A stretch of DNA of 64,000 nucleotides from Prolixibacter sp. NT017 (GTDB lineage Bacteria > Bacteroidota > Bacteroidia > Bacteroidales > Prolixibacteraceae), in the NCBI RefSeq assembly GCF_009617875.1, contig NZ_BLAV01000001.1, positions 62,001 through 126,000 on the forward strand. The letters run 5' to 3'. A program made the position numbers and the translations under genes. Below the pieces are notes generated by a model. The model did not search any database, was not told the origin of the DNA, and saw nothing but the letters and a program-made list of their open reading frames with translations. This document shows, in pieces, positions 44,137-56,807 of this stretch. Numbering within the stretch: the stretch's first letter is position 1; each line of letters begins with the position of its first letter.

Positions 44137-46182
44137 ATGAAGTTTAAAATTGTTTCAGAATATCAACCTACCGGCGACCAACCGGAAGCGATTAATCAAT
44201 TGGCCCAGGGGATCAACGAGGGAGCCAAACACCAGACCTTGTTGGGGGTGACCGGCTCGGGGAAAACCTTCACGATGGCGAATGTAATTGAGAAGGTGGA
44301 GCGGCCGACACTCATTCTGAGTCATAACAAAACACTGGCAGCGCAGTTGTATGGCGAGATGAAGCAATTCTTCCCGGATAATGCGGTAGAATATTTTGTT
44401 TCGTACTATGATTACTACCAGCCCGAAGCTTATCTTCCGGTAACGGATACATATATTGAAAAGGATTTGTCGATTAACGACGAGATTGAGAAGTTGCGGT
44501 TAAGTGCGACTTCAGCCTTGCTTTCGGGGCGTCGCGATGTGATTGTCGTTTCATCGGTTTCGTGCCTGTATGGTATCGGTAACCCGGAAGATTTTCATCA
44601 GAATGTGTCGACGTTGAAAGTGGGAGATACCGTTAGCCGGAATGCTTTCCTGCGTCAGCTCGTCGATGCGATGTACTCACGCAACGAGGTGAGTTTTAAC
44701 CGGGGAACTTTTCGGGTGAAAGGTGATACGGTGGATGTGTATCCGGCTTACGCCGATTATGCTTACCGGATTGTCTTCTGGGGAGACGAGATTGAAGAGC
44801 TGATTTCGTTCGATCCGGAAACCGGACAGGCGATAGATGATCACGATAGTGTTATCATTTATCCGGCTACCATTTTCGTTACCACGAAAGAGCGGACGCA
44901 GTCAGCCATCCGGCAGATTCAGGATGATTTGGTAAAGCAGATCGAATTTTTTGAAAACGACGGAAAACGGGCGGAAGCCAAACGGATTGATGACCGGGTG
45001 AATTATGACCTGGAGATGATTCGGGAATTGGGATATTGTCCGGGCATTGAGAACTATTCCCGTTATTTTGATGGTCGTAAGGCGGGAACCCGTCCGTTCT
45101 GCTTGCTTGACTATTTTCCGGATGATTTTTTGATGGTTATCGATGAGAGTCACGTGACGATTCCTCAAATAAGGGCGATGTACGGAGGCGACCGGGCACG
45201 AAAGGTAAATTTGGTGGAGTACGGTTTTCGCCTGCCGGCAGCGATTGATAACCGACCGTTGAAGTTTGAAGAGTTTGAAGATGTTATCAATCAGATCGTA
45301 TATGTCAGTGCAACGCCGGCTGAGTACGAGCTGGAGAAAAGTGAAGGCGTTGTAGTAGAGCAAATTATTCGTCCAACCGGTTTGCTCGACCCGAAAATTG
45401 AAGTGCGTCCCAGCACCAATCAGATTGACGATTTGATGGAAGAGATTCATCAGCGGGTGCAGCGGAACGAGCGGATACTGGTGACGACACTAACCAAGCG
45501 AATGGCGGAAGAGCTCACCAGCTATTTCACCCGGATGGATATTCAAACCCGGTACATTCACTCTGATGTGGACACGTTGGAGCGTGTTCAGATTATGGAA
45601 GATCTCCGGAAGGGAGAATTTGATGTGCTGGTCGGAATTAACCTGCTTCGTGAAGGACTGGATTTGCCGGAGGTTTCCCTGGTGGCGATTCTGGATGCGG
45701 ACAAAGAAGGATTCCTGCGTTCGGAGCGTTCGCTGACACAGACGGCTGGTCGGGCAGCCCGGAACCTGAATGGCCTGGTCATTATGTACGCCGATAAGAT
45801 TACGCAATCAATGCAAAAAACCATTGATTCGACCAACCGCCGCCGTGCGAAGCAGATGGCTTACAACGAAGAGAACAATATTACGCCGCAGCAGATCATC
45901 AAAGCGACCCGCGAAATTATCGGGTACGAGTACCGGAAAGAGAAAGAAACGACTGGTTCACCGAAAGCTTACGCAGGGCCGCCTCCAGCCGATGTGGCTG
46001 CCGATCCGGTTGTGCAGTACATGACGGTGGATGCCCTGGAAAAAGCTATCGCCAATACGAAGAAAGAAATGGAGAAAGCAGCCAAAGAGCTGGACTTCAT
46101 CGAAGCTGCCCAGTTGCGTGATGAGATGTACCGCCTTCAGGGATTGCTGAAAGAGCGTTCGGGCGAGAAAAGCAAGCGATAA
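44137..46182 (+). CDS. uvrB: UvrABC excision nuclease subunit B
   Basis: A 681-residue DNA repair helicase. The Walker A motif is GVTGSGKT (37-44), the damage-probing beta-hairpin is [12 protein letters not shown], and helicase motifs [23 protein letters not shown] are intact. A UVR coiled-coil domain near the C terminus (about 635-670) binds UvrC. With UvrA and UvrC it removes bulky lesions. The ATG lies 65 bp downstream of array C, so the array is in its leader region or just upstream of its promoter. Confidence 0.97.
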   Translation: MKFKIVSEYQPTGDQPEAINQLAQGINEGAKHQTLLGVTGSGKTFTMANVIEKVERPTLILSHNKTLAAQLYGEMKQFFPDNAVEYFVSYYDYYQPEAYLPVTDTYIEKDLSINDEIEKLRLSATSALLSGRRDVIVVSSVSCLYGIGNPEDFHQNVSTLKVGDTVSRNAFLRQLVDAMYSRNEVSFNRGTFRVKGDTVDVYPAYADYAYRIVFWGDEIEELISFDPETGQAIDDHDSVIIYPATIFVTTKERTQSAIRQIQDDLVKQIEFFENDGKRAEAKRIDDRVNYDLEMIRELGYCPGIENYSRYFDGRKAGTRPFCLLDYFPDDFLMVIDESHVTIPQIRAMYGGDRARKVNLVEYGFRLPAAIDNRPLKFEEFEDVINQIVYVSATPAEYELEKSEGVVVEQIIRPTGLLDPKIEVRPSTNQIDDLMEEIHQRVQRNERILVTTLTKRMAEELTSYFTRMDIQTRYIHSDVDTLERVQIMEDLRKGEFDVLVGINLLREGLDLPEVSLVAILDADKEGFLRSERSLTQTAGRAARNLNGLVIMYADKITQSMQKTIDSTNRRRAKQMAYNEENNITPQQIIKATREIIGYEYRKEKETTGSPKAYAGPPPADVAADPVVQYMTVDALEKAIANTKKEMEKAAKELDFIEAAQLRDEMYRLQGLLKERSGEKSKR

Positions 46183-46227
46183 CAATTCCAGTATAAGATC
46201 TGAAAAGTTAACATTCAGATATAAAAA

Positions 46228-46250
46228 AGCCCCGCTCATTTGGCGGGGCT
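46228..46250 (-). terminator. Intrinsic terminator between uvrB and rpoD
   Basis: AGCCCCGC (46228-46235) and GCGGGGCT (46243-46250) form a stem; on the minus strand it runs into seven T/A-rich bases. It mainly stops the sigma-factor gene and may also stop uvrB. Confidence 0.83.
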
Positions 46251-46298
46251 AATCTTATCTGTATAAGATTGTTGTCTTGAATGTGCTTTCGGATTGCC

Positions 46299-47159
46299 TT
46301 ATCCAAGGTAGGTTTTTAACAACTTGCTGCGAGAGGTGTGTCTCAGGCGGCGGATTGCTTTCTCCTTGATCTGGCGAACACGCTCGCGTGTCAAACCGAA
46401 ACGCTCTCCTATCTCTTCGAGGGTCATTTCCTGACAACCAATTCCGAAGAACATACGAATGATATCGGCTTCCCTTTCGGTGAGAGTTGCCAGAGAACGG
46501 TCAATTTCCCTTGCCAGCGATTCGTCGATGAGTGAGCGGTCGGCGTTGGGCGAATCGTTGTTCACCAAAACGTCGAGCAGACTATTGTCTTCACCGTCAA
46601 CGAACGGAGCGTCAACTGAAACGTGGCGGCCGGAAACACGCAGTGTGTCGGCTACCTTATCAGCCGGAAGATCGAGCTCTTTTGCCAACTCCTCAGGTGA
46701 GGGTTTGCGCTGATGTTCCTGTTCAAACTTCGAGAATGCCTTGTTGATTTTGTTCAGCGAACCAACCTGGTTCAAGGGTAAACGGACAATTCTCGATTGT
46801 TCGGCCAGAGCCTGGAGAATAGACTGACGAATCCACCACACCGCATACGAGATGAACTTGAATCCTCGTGTTTCGTCGAATTTTTCTGCGGCTTTTATCA
46901 ATCCCAGGTTACCTTCGTTAATCAAGTCAGGTAAACTTAATCCCTGGTTTTGATATTGCTTTGCCACGGAAACTACGAAACGAAGATTGGCTCGTGTCAG
47001 TTTCTCGAGTGCTGCCTGGTCGCCTTTTTTAATGCGTTGCGCCAGTTCGACTTCTTCCTCAACGGTAATGAGTTCTTCTTTACCAATTTCCTGAAGATAC
47101 TTGTCGAGAGAAGCACTCTCGCGGTTCGTAATAGATTTTGTAATCTTAAGTTGTCTCAT
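46299..47159 (-). CDS. rpoD: Primary (housekeeping) sigma factor RpoD
   Basis: A 286-residue sigma-70 with region 1.2 and without the long N-terminal region seen in proteobacterial RpoD, as is normal in Bacteroidota. Regions 2.1-2.4 ([45 protein letters not shown]), 3 and 4.2 ([28 protein letters not shown]) are complete. It recognises the TTG/TAnnTTTG promoters noted in this window. Its own promoter is a full match. Confidence 0.96.
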   Translation of the reverse strand: MRQLKITKSITNRESASLDKYLQEIGKEELITVEEEVELAQRIKKGDQAALEKLTRANLRFVVSVAKQYQNQGLSLPDLINEGNLGLIKAAEKFDETRGFKFISYAVWWIRQSILQALAEQSRIVRLPLNQVGSLNKINKAFSKFEQEHQRKPSPEELAKELDLPADKVADTLRVSGRHVSVDAPFVDGEDNSLLDVLVNNDSPNADRSLIDESLAREIDRSLATLTEREADIIRMFFGIGCQEMTLEEIGERFGLTRERVRQIKEKAIRRLRHTSRSKLLKTYLG

Positions 47160-47179
47160 GCTCTCCGATTAAAAGTCCG

Positions 47180-47210
47180 CAAATTTACGAAAGAATGAAT
47201 TGTCATGCAA
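47180..47210 (-). promoter_or_regulatory. Full-consensus Bacteroidota promoter for rpoD
   Basis: On the minus strand TTG (47210-47208), 20 nt, then TAAATTTG (47187-47180). Both elements and the spacing match the Bacteroidota housekeeping promoter. The ATG lies 20 nt downstream of the -7 element, leaving a leader of only about 14 nt. Confidence 0.8.
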
Positions 47211-47251
47211 ATTATCAGTCATCAGAATGAAGCGGACTTCGACAATTCAAC

Positions 47252-48715
47252 TTATTCTACTCTAAAAACATAGTAGGCCCATTGTCCATTCGGATAGACT
47301 CCTTCGATTAGAATCGGACGGCCTTCCTCTGTTTGGTTAAGGGCACGTTTTACATCATCAACCGAGGAAACAGGCTTTTTGTTTATCTCAGTAATGATAA
47401 ATCCTTCTTTTACACCTAAATCTTTTAGTTTGCCTTTGGACAGTTCATCTACCTGAATTCCACTGTTGAGTTGCAGGCGTTGCATATCCTGATCGGATAC
47501 GGCACCGAATTTTGCTCCAAGGACTGAGAAGGACTCTTTTAGAATGCTTGTGTCTCCTCGTGTGTTACGAAGGGTTACCTCGTATTGTTTCAGTTTACCG
47601 TCCCTTTTGATGGTTAATGTCACCTTGTCGCCGGGACGACGTTTACCAAGCTGTTCCATCAGTTCCGGGTTGGTATTTACGGTTGTATTATCAATCTTCA
47701 GAATTACATCGCCGGCTTTTATTCCTGCGTGTTTGGCGGCACCGTCATCCGTAACGCTGTTGACGTAAATACCTTCAATTTTGTCGATGTCATGTTCTTT
47801 GGCTACTTGCGAGGTCACCTTCTGAATGGTTACACCCAGCATGGCACGCTGAACTTCGCCATATTCCTTCAGGTCACTAACTACTTTTTGGGCGATGGCT
47901 GCCGGAACAGCAAATGAATAACCTGAGTAAGACCCGGTACGAGACGCAATGGCGGTGTTGATACCTACCAGTTCGCCGCGTGTATTAACCAGGGCGCCTC
48001 CGCTGTTGCCCGGATTTACAGCTGCATCGGTCTGAATAAACGATTCCAGCGGCATTTTACCTGCGTTGATACCGATGGCACGTCCCTTGGCACTCACGAT
48101 ACCTGCAGTAACGGTTGAAGTCAGATTGAACGGGTTTCCTACAGCCAGTACCCATTCGCCTAATTTCAGCGCATCCGAGTTACCCCAGGTCAGGTACGGA
48201 AGATTTTTCGCATCGATTTTTACCAGGGCGATATCCGTGTTTGGATCGCGTCCGACAACCTTGGCGGGATATTTTTGATCGTCGTTGAGAATGACCTCAA
48301 TGTTGGATGCATCGTCGATTACATGATTGTTCGTAACGATGTAACCATCGGGACTGATAATCACACCTGAACCTGACGCGCGGGTATACTGGGGTTGCTG
48401 TTGCTGATACTGTCCTCCCCTGTCGCCGAAGAAGAAATCGAAGAAGGGGTTTCCACTACCGCCTCCGTACGCCTGGTTTTTAATCATTGTTTGAATGTGC
48501 ACGACCGCATGTACCGATTTTTCTGCGGCGTAAGTCAAATCGGGCACTCCGCCCTGAGGAGCACTCGGTAGACTGGTTAATTGAACCGGTTGAGATGGTT
48601 CCTCAACGGTTACTACTTTTGTTTTTCCAATTGTTGCAGAATAAACAGCTACCGCGATAACTGCACCCGCAAAAGCAATGAGTAGATTTGTTGTTACTTT
48701 CTTAAACTTATTCAT
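47252..48715 (-). CDS. Periplasmic serine protease HtrA/DegP-like
   Basis: A 487-residue protein with an N-terminal signal anchor and a trypsin-like protease domain with triad H131 (TNNHVID), D161 (DIALVKI) and S238 (GNSGGAL). Two PDZ domains follow (about 290-375 and 400-485). It degrades misfolded periplasmic and outer-membrane proteins. A Q-rich linker (GGQYQQQQPQY, about 100-110) lies before the protease core in the loop seen in such proteins. Upstream TAAATTTG (minus, 48785-48792) matches the -7 consensus. Confidence 0.95.
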   Translation of the reverse strand: MNKFKKVTTNLLIAFAGAVIAVAVYSATIGKTKVVTVEEPSQPVQLTSLPSAPQGGVPDLTYAAEKSVHAVVHIQTMIKNQAYGGGSGNPFFDFFFGDRGGQYQQQQPQYTRASGSGVIISPDGYIVTNNHVIDDASNIEVILNDDQKYPAKVVGRDPNTDIALVKIDAKNLPYLTWGNSDALKLGEWVLAVGNPFNLTSTVTAGIVSAKGRAIGINAGKMPLESFIQTDAAVNPGNSGGALVNTRGELVGINTAIASRTGSYSGYSFAVPAAIAQKVVSDLKEYGEVQRAMLGVTIQKVTSQVAKEHDIDKIEGIYVNSVTDDGAAKHAGIKAGDVILKIDNTTVNTNPELMEQLGKRRPGDKVTLTIKRDGKLKQYEVTLRNTRGDTSILKESFSVLGAKFGAVSDQDMQRLQLNSGIQVDELSKGKLKDLGVKEGFIITEINKKPVSSVDDVKRALNQTEEGRPILIEGVYPNGQWAYYVFRVE

Positions 48716-48784
48716 ACTCCGTATTTTTAGATATTAACTAAATTTTCTGCAGATTTTGCCGGCAATTTGTGTACCATTGCAGAG

Positions 48785-48792
48785 CAAATTTA
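48785..48792 (-). promoter_or_regulatory. Promoter -7 element (TAAATTTG) for htrA
   Basis: The minus-strand TAAATTTG matches TAnnTTTG, about 70 nt before the htrA ATG. I found no TTG at the right spacing. Confidence 0.5.
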
Positions 48793-48870
48793 TTGAAACA
48801 AACAATTTAGGTAGCCGTTGTATCGTCCTGATTAACATATTTTAACTAACTTTTGGAGATGTTAGAAGTC

Positions 48871-49653
48871 ATGGAGACAAAGTTTTACAAATACCAGGGA
48901 GCCGGAAACGACTTTGTGATCGTCGATAACCGCGATGAACACTTTGATGGAGACAATGTGGAGTTGATTGCTTCTATTTGTGATCGACGATTTGGTGTCG
49001 GAGCAGACGGGTTGATGTTGCTTCAGTCGCATCCCGAACATGATTTCGTTATGCGGTACTTCAATGCGGATGGACGAGAAGCCAGCATGTGTGGAAACGG
49101 AGGTCGGTGTATCGTGGCTTTCGCCCGAAAACTGGGCGTTATAGACAATAATACAACCTTTCTGGCCGTTGATGGTATACACGAAGCGGTTATTGACGCG
49201 AATGGTCTGGTTAACCTGAAAATGCAGAATGTTCCTGCGGTTGAAAACGGTGGAGACTTTTTCTTCCTGGATACAGGTTCACCCCATTACGTTCGGTTTG
49301 CCGATGACATCGACTCGATTGATGTAGTGAAGGAAGGCAGGCAGGTGAGAAACTCAGAACGCTTTGCAGCGGAAGGTACCAATGTCAATTTTGTTCAACT
49401 TCGTGATAACGGAATTAAAGTATATACCTACGAACGTGGCGTAGAGGACGAAACCCTGGCTTGTGGAACGGGTATTACAGCATCGGCTTTGTGCGCAGCC
49501 ATCAGAACAGGGAAAGAGGAAGGATATTTTCCGGTAGAAGCAAAAGGCGGACAACTGGAAGTTTCTTTCAAACGTTCAGGAAATCAGTTTACCGAGATTT
49601 GGTTAAAAGGTCCCGCCACTTTTGTTTTTGATGGAACAATAGCAATCGATTAA
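48871..49653 (+). CDS. dapF: Diaminopimelate epimerase
   Basis: A 260-residue enzyme converting LL- to meso-diaminopimelate for peptidoglycan and lysine. Its two catalytic cysteines are C74 (ASMCGNGGR) and C198 (LACGTGITAS). I choose ATG 48871 (METKFYK...), where homology-like sequence begins; in-frame starts at 48853 (TTG) and 48859 (ATG) would add a few residues. The next gene, a sensor kinase, begins 21 bp downstream and is likely co-transcribed. Confidence 0.95.
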   Translation: METKFYKYQGAGNDFVIVDNRDEHFDGDNVELIASICDRRFGVGADGLMLLQSHPEHDFVMRYFNADGREASMCGNGGRCIVAFARKLGVIDNNTTFLAVDGIHEAVIDANGLVNLKMQNVPAVENGGDFFFLDTGSPHYVRFADDIDSIDVVKEGRQVRNSERFAAEGTNVNFVQLRDNGIKVYTYERGVEDETLACGTGITASALCAAIRTGKEEGYFPVEAKGGQLEVSFKRSGNQFTEIWLKGPATFVFDGTIAID

Positions 49654-49674
49654 CCCTTTTATCCTGAATTTTCG

Positions 49675-52062
49675 ATGAAAGAAAAAATGTGGGAACGTCT
49701 GAAGTTTTTTAAATCGGTGTCGATGCCCGGGTTCTTTGGACGTGCCTTCTTCATTACTTTCCTGGTTACCTTCCTATTGGTTTTCATCGTTTACAATTTC
49801 TCAGAATGGCATAGTTTCCGGGTAAACCGGGAGCATCGGATTAATCAGATTTTTAATCAGGAAGAATCCAATCTCGAATCACGGGTTGACGGCGAGATAA
49901 GATATATTACGTACCGCCGGGAAGAATACATCGATAATCTGAAATCTTCTCTTTCCCGAAGTGTGGAATCGGCTTCAAGCATGACCGAGTCGATGTGGAC
50001 TAAATACCGAAATGTTTATCCGGAGCAACGTGTTCGCGAAATGATTCTCACTTCATTATCAGCTTATATTGGACCTGGGATGAAAGGAAAGCTCTTCGTC
50101 AACACGCTTGATGGAAGAAGTGTGATTTTTCCCGGAAAGGGAGTGAGTCAGGGTATTCGTTTGAACAGCTTTCAGGATTCGTTGGGAAATTATGTCGTAC
50201 GAAAAGAACTGAAGCTGCTTCAGAAAAAAGACAGCGGCTTTCTGGAATATTACAGTCCGAACAATCAAGAGCTGGAGAAAATAACCTATGTAAAACGGGT
50301 TGATGATTTGGGTTGGTATATCGGTCATCGTGTTTATCCTGTTGATTTTAAGTCAGAGATTCAGCAAAGCATTGTCCATAAGCTGACAGAGCAGTGGAAA
50401 AATACGGGCGATGTCATCTTCATCAATAAATTTGACGGAACACCTGTTATTATGGACGGAGTTCCATACAGCGGTAACATGAACTTGTTGACGAATGCTC
50501 CTCAAAGCAAAACCACGGTGTTTCAGCAAGAGCTAAATTTGGTTAAGCAAAATCAGCAGGGGGGCTTTTTCCGTTGTCACTGGTATAATCATGTCAGCCA
50601 CACTTCTGACAGCATTATGGTGTATGTCCGTTCGGTTCCCGAGTGGAATTGGATTGTTGGCGGGGTTGCCTATTTGTCGGATGCCCGGAAGAAGGCCGAG
50701 GGCGAGGGCCAACAGTTAAAACGGCGATATTATAAAGCTATTGTAACTACGCTGGTTGTTCTTGCCCTTTTCTCACTTATCTTTTTCCTTTTCCTGAATT
50801 ATTATTTCCGGCGGTTTTATACCGATATCAATTGGTTTATCACCTATTTCAAACATCCCAAAGGGCGTTTTATTCCAACGGAAAAAATTCATTTTAAGGA
50901 AATCCGCTCTCTGGGTGAATCAGCCAATCAAATGATGGCTACTCGTTTGCAAATCGAAGATGAGTTGATTTTCAACCAGAAGGCGCTCAAACATCTTTTT
51001 AATGTCGCTCCGATTGCGATGGTCGTGGTTGTTGATGAGGACCAGGTGGAGATGGCGAATCATGCATTTGAAGAGCTTTTTGAATATTCACAGGCAGAAG
51101 TGGTGGGGATGTCGTTGAGCTCTCTAATCTGTAAGGATAATTCCGAATCGATTTCGGTGAAGTATATTGGAACAGATGGTACTCATACCAGCGTTGAACG
51201 TGAGCTTGAACGGTATACCAGAACAGGTAAGAAGTTGCTGGTTTCAGCCATTGTAACCTTACTGAGCAGCAACGAAGGAAAGAACCAAATGCTTCATATT
51301 TACCGTAATATCACTGATGAACGAAACCGTGAACGGCAGCTGAAAAGCGCGCTGCATAAGGCAAAAGAAGCTGATCAATTGAAATCGGCCTTTTTGGCGA
51401 ATATGTCGCACGAGATACGAACCCCCATGAATGCAATCTTCGGCTTTTCGGAGTTACTCGGAGATTCGGATATCACGCCTGCTGAACAGGAATTGTACAT
51501 CAAATACATACAAAAGAGTGGTGATACGCTGTTACACCTGATTGATGATATCATCGATTTCTCGAAGATTGAGGCCGAACAACTGGCGTTAGCCAAAGCG
51601 CCTTTTTCAGTGAATGAATCGCTCATCGATTTGATTCGCCTGTATCAGAAAATGACCACTGAAGAGAAGGACGGTAAAGTGGAGATGAGTTTTCAGTCCC
51701 ACCTTCCGGATTCGCTAAAATTAAATTCGGACGTTGTCAGGGTAAGACAGATTTTGAGTAATCTCCTTTCAAATGCCTTCAAGTTTACTTCGGAAGGGCA
51801 CATTGCAGTGAAATACCTGTTGAAAGGTAATTTCGTAATTTTTCGGGTGGAAGACACCGGTATTGGTATCGAGAAGAAAAATCAACAGCTTATCTTCGAG
51901 CGTTTCCGTCAGGCTGAACCCGCCTATAATCGGAGTTTTGGCGGAGCAGGATTAGGCTTATCTATCTGCAAAGGATTGGTCGAACTGCTGGGAGGTGAAA
52001 TGGGGGTTGAGTCGGAATTTGGCAAAGGTTCTGTTTTCTATTTTACCATCCCGTTAGATTGA
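49675..52062 (+). CDS. Cache-PAS sensor histidine kinase
   Basis: A 795-residue membrane kinase. Two transmembrane helices (about 21-42 and 352-378) flank a long periplasmic Cache-type sensor, with repeated LGWYIGHRVYP and WNWIVGGVAYL ends suggesting two Cache modules. Inside are a PAS domain (about 440-550), HisKA with H579 in ANMSHEIRTPMNA, and HATPase (about 690-795, ending in GKGSVFYFTIPLD). No receiver domain is fused. The partner regulator is not adjacent. The gene follows dapF closely. Confidence 0.93.
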   Translation: MKEKMWERLKFFKSVSMPGFFGRAFFITFLVTFLLVFIVYNFSEWHSFRVNREHRINQIFNQEESNLESRVDGEIRYITYRREEYIDNLKSSLSRSVESASSMTESMWTKYRNVYPEQRVREMILTSLSAYIGPGMKGKLFVNTLDGRSVIFPGKGVSQGIRLNSFQDSLGNYVVRKELKLLQKKDSGFLEYYSPNNQELEKITYVKRVDDLGWYIGHRVYPVDFKSEIQQSIVHKLTEQWKNTGDVIFINKFDGTPVIMDGVPYSGNMNLLTNAPQSKTTVFQQELNLVKQNQQGGFFRCHWYNHVSHTSDSIMVYVRSVPEWNWIVGGVAYLSDARKKAEGEGQQLKRRYYKAIVTTLVVLALFSLIFFLFLNYYFRRFYTDINWFITYFKHPKGRFIPTEKIHFKEIRSLGESANQMMATRLQIEDELIFNQKALKHLFNVAPIAMVVVVDEDQVEMANHAFEELFEYSQAEVVGMSLSSLICKDNSESISVKYIGTDGTHTSVERELERYTRTGKKLLVSAIVTLLSSNEGKNQMLHIYRNITDERNRERQLKSALHKAKEADQLKSAFLANMSHEIRTPMNAIFGFSELLGDSDITPAEQELYIKYIQKSGDTLLHLIDDIIDFSKIEAEQLALAKAPFSVNESLIDLIRLYQKMTTEEKDGKVEMSFQSHLPDSLKLNSDVVRVRQILSNLLSNAFKFTSEGHIAVKYLLKGNFVIFRVEDTGIGIEKKNQQLIFERFRQAEPAYNRSFGGAGLGLSICKGLVELLGGEMGVESEFGKGSVFYFTIPLD

Positions 52063-52075
52063 TTTCTGTTCGTCT

Positions 52076-52660
52076 TTATTTCTTACCCGGAACATTGAAC
52101 CACTTGCTTTCCAGTTCTTCCGGTTGGTAATTTTCGACATACTCCATCGCATCGCTGGCATCTTTCGCTACGTAGTACATTTTCTTATATTCTTCGCGGG
52201 CAAATATTTCATCGTATGAGCGCTGAAATTGTTGAAGAAGCGCATCATAAAATCCGTTGGTATTGATAAATACGATGGGTTTGTTGTGGTAGTGAAGCTG
52301 CTTGAGCGTAATCACCTCGAGAATCTCTTCCAGTGTTCCAAATCCTCCCGGAAGGGCAATGAATGCATCCGAACGTTTCCGCATCAGGTATTTGCGTTCC
52401 CGCATGTTCGGTGTCACAATCAATTCATCGTCGTGCTCCGAAGCCAGATTGCGGTCGTGAATGGATTGAGGAATGATTCCCAGCGAAACAGCTCCTGCCT
52501 CGCGAGCAGCTTCAGCGCAAGCGTGCATCAACCCAACATTCGAACCACCGTAAACAATGTTGTGGCGGTTGTCACCGATTAATGTTCCCAGCAATCGGGC
52601 TTCTTCAAAATAAACATCGGCAATGGCATTACTCGACGAGCAGAAAACACAGATATTCAC
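52076..52660 (-). CDS. LOG-family protein (cytokinin riboside 5'-monophosphate phosphoribohydrolase-like)
   Basis: A 194-residue Rossmann-like protein with the family motif PGGFGTLEE (104-112) and an upstream YGGSNVGLM (37-45). LOG proteins release adenine-type bases from nucleoside monophosphates and were long mislabelled lysine decarboxylases. The bacterial role is unclear. It is convergent with the sensor kinase (13 bp gap) and follows gyrB on the minus strand, separated by the gyrB terminator. Confidence 0.9.
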   Translation of the reverse strand: MNICVFCSSSNAIADVYFEEARLLGTLIGDNRHNIVYGGSNVGLMHACAEAAREAGAVSLGIIPQSIHDRNLASEHDDELIVTPNMRERKYLMRKRSDAFIALPGGFGTLEEILEVITLKQLHYHNKPIVFINTNGFYDALLQQFQRSYDEIFAREEYKKMYYVAKDASDAMEYVENYQPEELESKWFNVPGKK

Positions 52661-52691
52661 GACTCAGAAATTTTATTGTTATACATTAAAA

Positions 52692-52714
52692 AAGGCTGGC
52701 CCTAGGCCAGCCTT
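52692..52714 (-). terminator. Intrinsic terminator after gyrB
   Basis: AAGGCTGGCC (52692-52701) and GGCCAGCCTT (52705-52714) form a 10-bp perfect stem with a 3-nt loop. The minus strand then runs into Ts. Confidence 0.85.
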
Positions 52715-52720
52715 CAGGCT

Positions 52721-55001
<2,281 letters not shown>

Positions 55002-56795
55002 TTAGAATGACCAGCTTGCGCCTATCATAAATCGCATTCCCTGAGACGTGTATCCCAACCACCTGTCATAGTGTTGGTTGAATACATTGTCGAGGTGGCT
55101 GAAAAGCTTCAGATGGTATGGCAGTTCATATTCTGCACCGATATTCATATTCACAATTGGATCGAGAGAAACGATGTCCCGGTAGGGAGAAGGCCTCGCT
55201 GAACTGAGTGGATCGTTTTGATACAGAACAACAGCCTTCCGGTTTCCGGTGATATTCACGTCGATAAAACCGGTTAGCCGCTGGGTAAACCTTACTCCCG
55301 ACGAAACCGTCGCATCGAAATTGGGTTTGTACGAAGCGACATCCAAACTGTCGAGCGAGTAGTTGTAATAATTCGCCTTGATTTGCAGGTAGTAATCGCT
55401 TCCGCTGAAATAGGAAATTTCGGCATTCAGATTGAGGATGCCGGCGTTATCATATTCAACATCAAAGTCATTCTGATACAACCACTCGTTCGTGGAAATT
55501 GGGTACATTGGATTGAGTACCCTGGGGACTGCATTCGAGACAAAGAAATGCATATTGTGCGCTTTGCTGTATTTCACACCGGCTTTGTAACTGATTTGCG
55601 GGCTGATTTTTCCTTTGAAACCGCCGAAGACAATGTATTTGTAATCGGTGTTCCGGATATCGTGCCGTGGGTTAGCCCAGGGATTTTCTTTAGCTATCGC
55701 GGAATAGTTGTTGTTCTGCAGGTAGCCATCGGCGCCGGCATACAGCGTCATGATATTTTCCACAGGCGTTAGTTCCAAATCGAGTTTGGGATACACCTTG
55801 AATATAGCATTCCGGTCGTCGTCTGATACCGACCAGGTATTCAGACCGGCGCGGATTTTCCATGCATCGCCGCTCAGCAACACTGATGGATTCAACTTAA
55901 ACCAGATGCTGTTGCGTTTATTTGAGAGCGGATTATCGAAATTGTCAATGCTGTCGGTTGAATAATAATCGAGTGAAGATTGCAGCAAACCATGCAGGTT
56001 CCCGAAATCGTTGTCAAACTCAGCAATCATTCCGGCGTTGTTCTCGGTTTGTCCGGTTTTTGCATTGAAATTGGAATAATGCAAACCTGCGTTGTATTGC
56101 AACTCACTGCGGGAGTTCTCACTGCTTTTCAAGCCTACATTGACCCGCCAGTTTTGCAGGCGCTGCTTGTCGTTGAAATAGCGGTAACCATTATTTTTCA
56201 CGTAGGCCGGAATGGAATCCGGGTAACCGTAAAACTTCACTACGTTCCGGTCGTAATTTAGGTTAACCGAAAACACCGATTTCCTGAAAAAGTATTTACC
56301 GAAAACTTCGAGGTTGTTGTGGCTGTATGGCGCATCGACCTTTTTCCCGGTGCTATTCAGTTTGACACTTCCCGCGGAAGAGAGGTGCCGGTAGTGAACG
56401 CCGAAAATAGAGTTCTTGCCTTTGGGCTGGTTGAAAAAGAATTCCCCGTAAGGAGTATTGTAAGTTCCCAGCCCCAGTTTCAGATAACCATAACCGTTCT
56501 CTGTCGATTCGTGTAGGTTGATCGTTGCAGCCGATACGGGAACCGTTTTGAATCCGGTCATGATCGGTTCGGCGTCAATGTGGTAGTCGAACTGCGGCGT
56601 GAAACGCGTTGTATCGTCAATTTCCGGCATCGGACTGATTTTGTATGCATCCGATACGCTCGGGCGATATGCTTTCACCACTTCCACCTGCTTGTTGATG
56701 GTCGTGTCCTGCTTTTGGGCCAATGCTGCAGCTGTACTTCCCAGTCCAGTCGCCAGGGTTAAGAATATGCTGAGTGAAATATTTCTATGTTTCAT
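55002..56795 (-). CDS. Outer-membrane beta-barrel protein, TonB-receptor-like
   Basis: A 597-residue exported protein; the signal peptide ends near ALAQ. It is rich in alternating aromatic strands (for example KLGLGTYNTPYGEFFFNQ) and ends in SWSF, the outer-membrane sorting pattern. It lacks the plug domain of a full SusC/TonB receptor: only a short VEVVKAYRPSVSDAY segment precedes the barrel. A role in transport or adhesion cannot be fixed. It forms a 12-bp-spaced pair with the upstream large TPR gene. Confidence 0.83.
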   Translation of the reverse strand: MKHRNISLSIFLTLATGLGSTAAALAQKQDTTINKQVEVVKAYRPSVSDAYKISPMPEIDDTTRFTPQFDYHIDAEPIMTGFKTVPVSAATINLHESTENGYGYLKLGLGTYNTPYGEFFFNQPKGKNSIFGVHYRHLSSAGSVKLNSTGKKVDAPYSHNNLEVFGKYFFRKSVFSVNLNYDRNVVKFYGYPDSIPAYVKNNGYRYFNDKQRLQNWRVNVGLKSSENSRSELQYNAGLHYSNFNAKTGQTENNAGMIAEFDNDFGNLHGLLQSSLDYYSTDSIDNFDNPLSNKRNSIWFKLNPSVLLSGDAWKIRAGLNTWSVSDDDRNAIFKVYPKLDLELTPVENIMTLYAGADGYLQNNNYSAIAKENPWANPRHDIRNTDYKYIVFGGFKGKISPQISYKAGVKYSKAHNMHFFVSNAVPRVLNPMYPISTNEWLYQNDFDVEYDNAGILNLNAEISYFSGSDYYLQIKANYYNYSLDSLDVASYKPNFDATVSSGVRFTQRLTGFIDVNITGNRKAVVLYQNDPLSSARPSPYRDIVSLDPIVNMNIGAEYELPYHLKLFSHLDNVFNQHYDRWLGYTSQGMRFMIGASWSF

Positions 56796-56807
56796 GATGC
56801 TTTCGGA

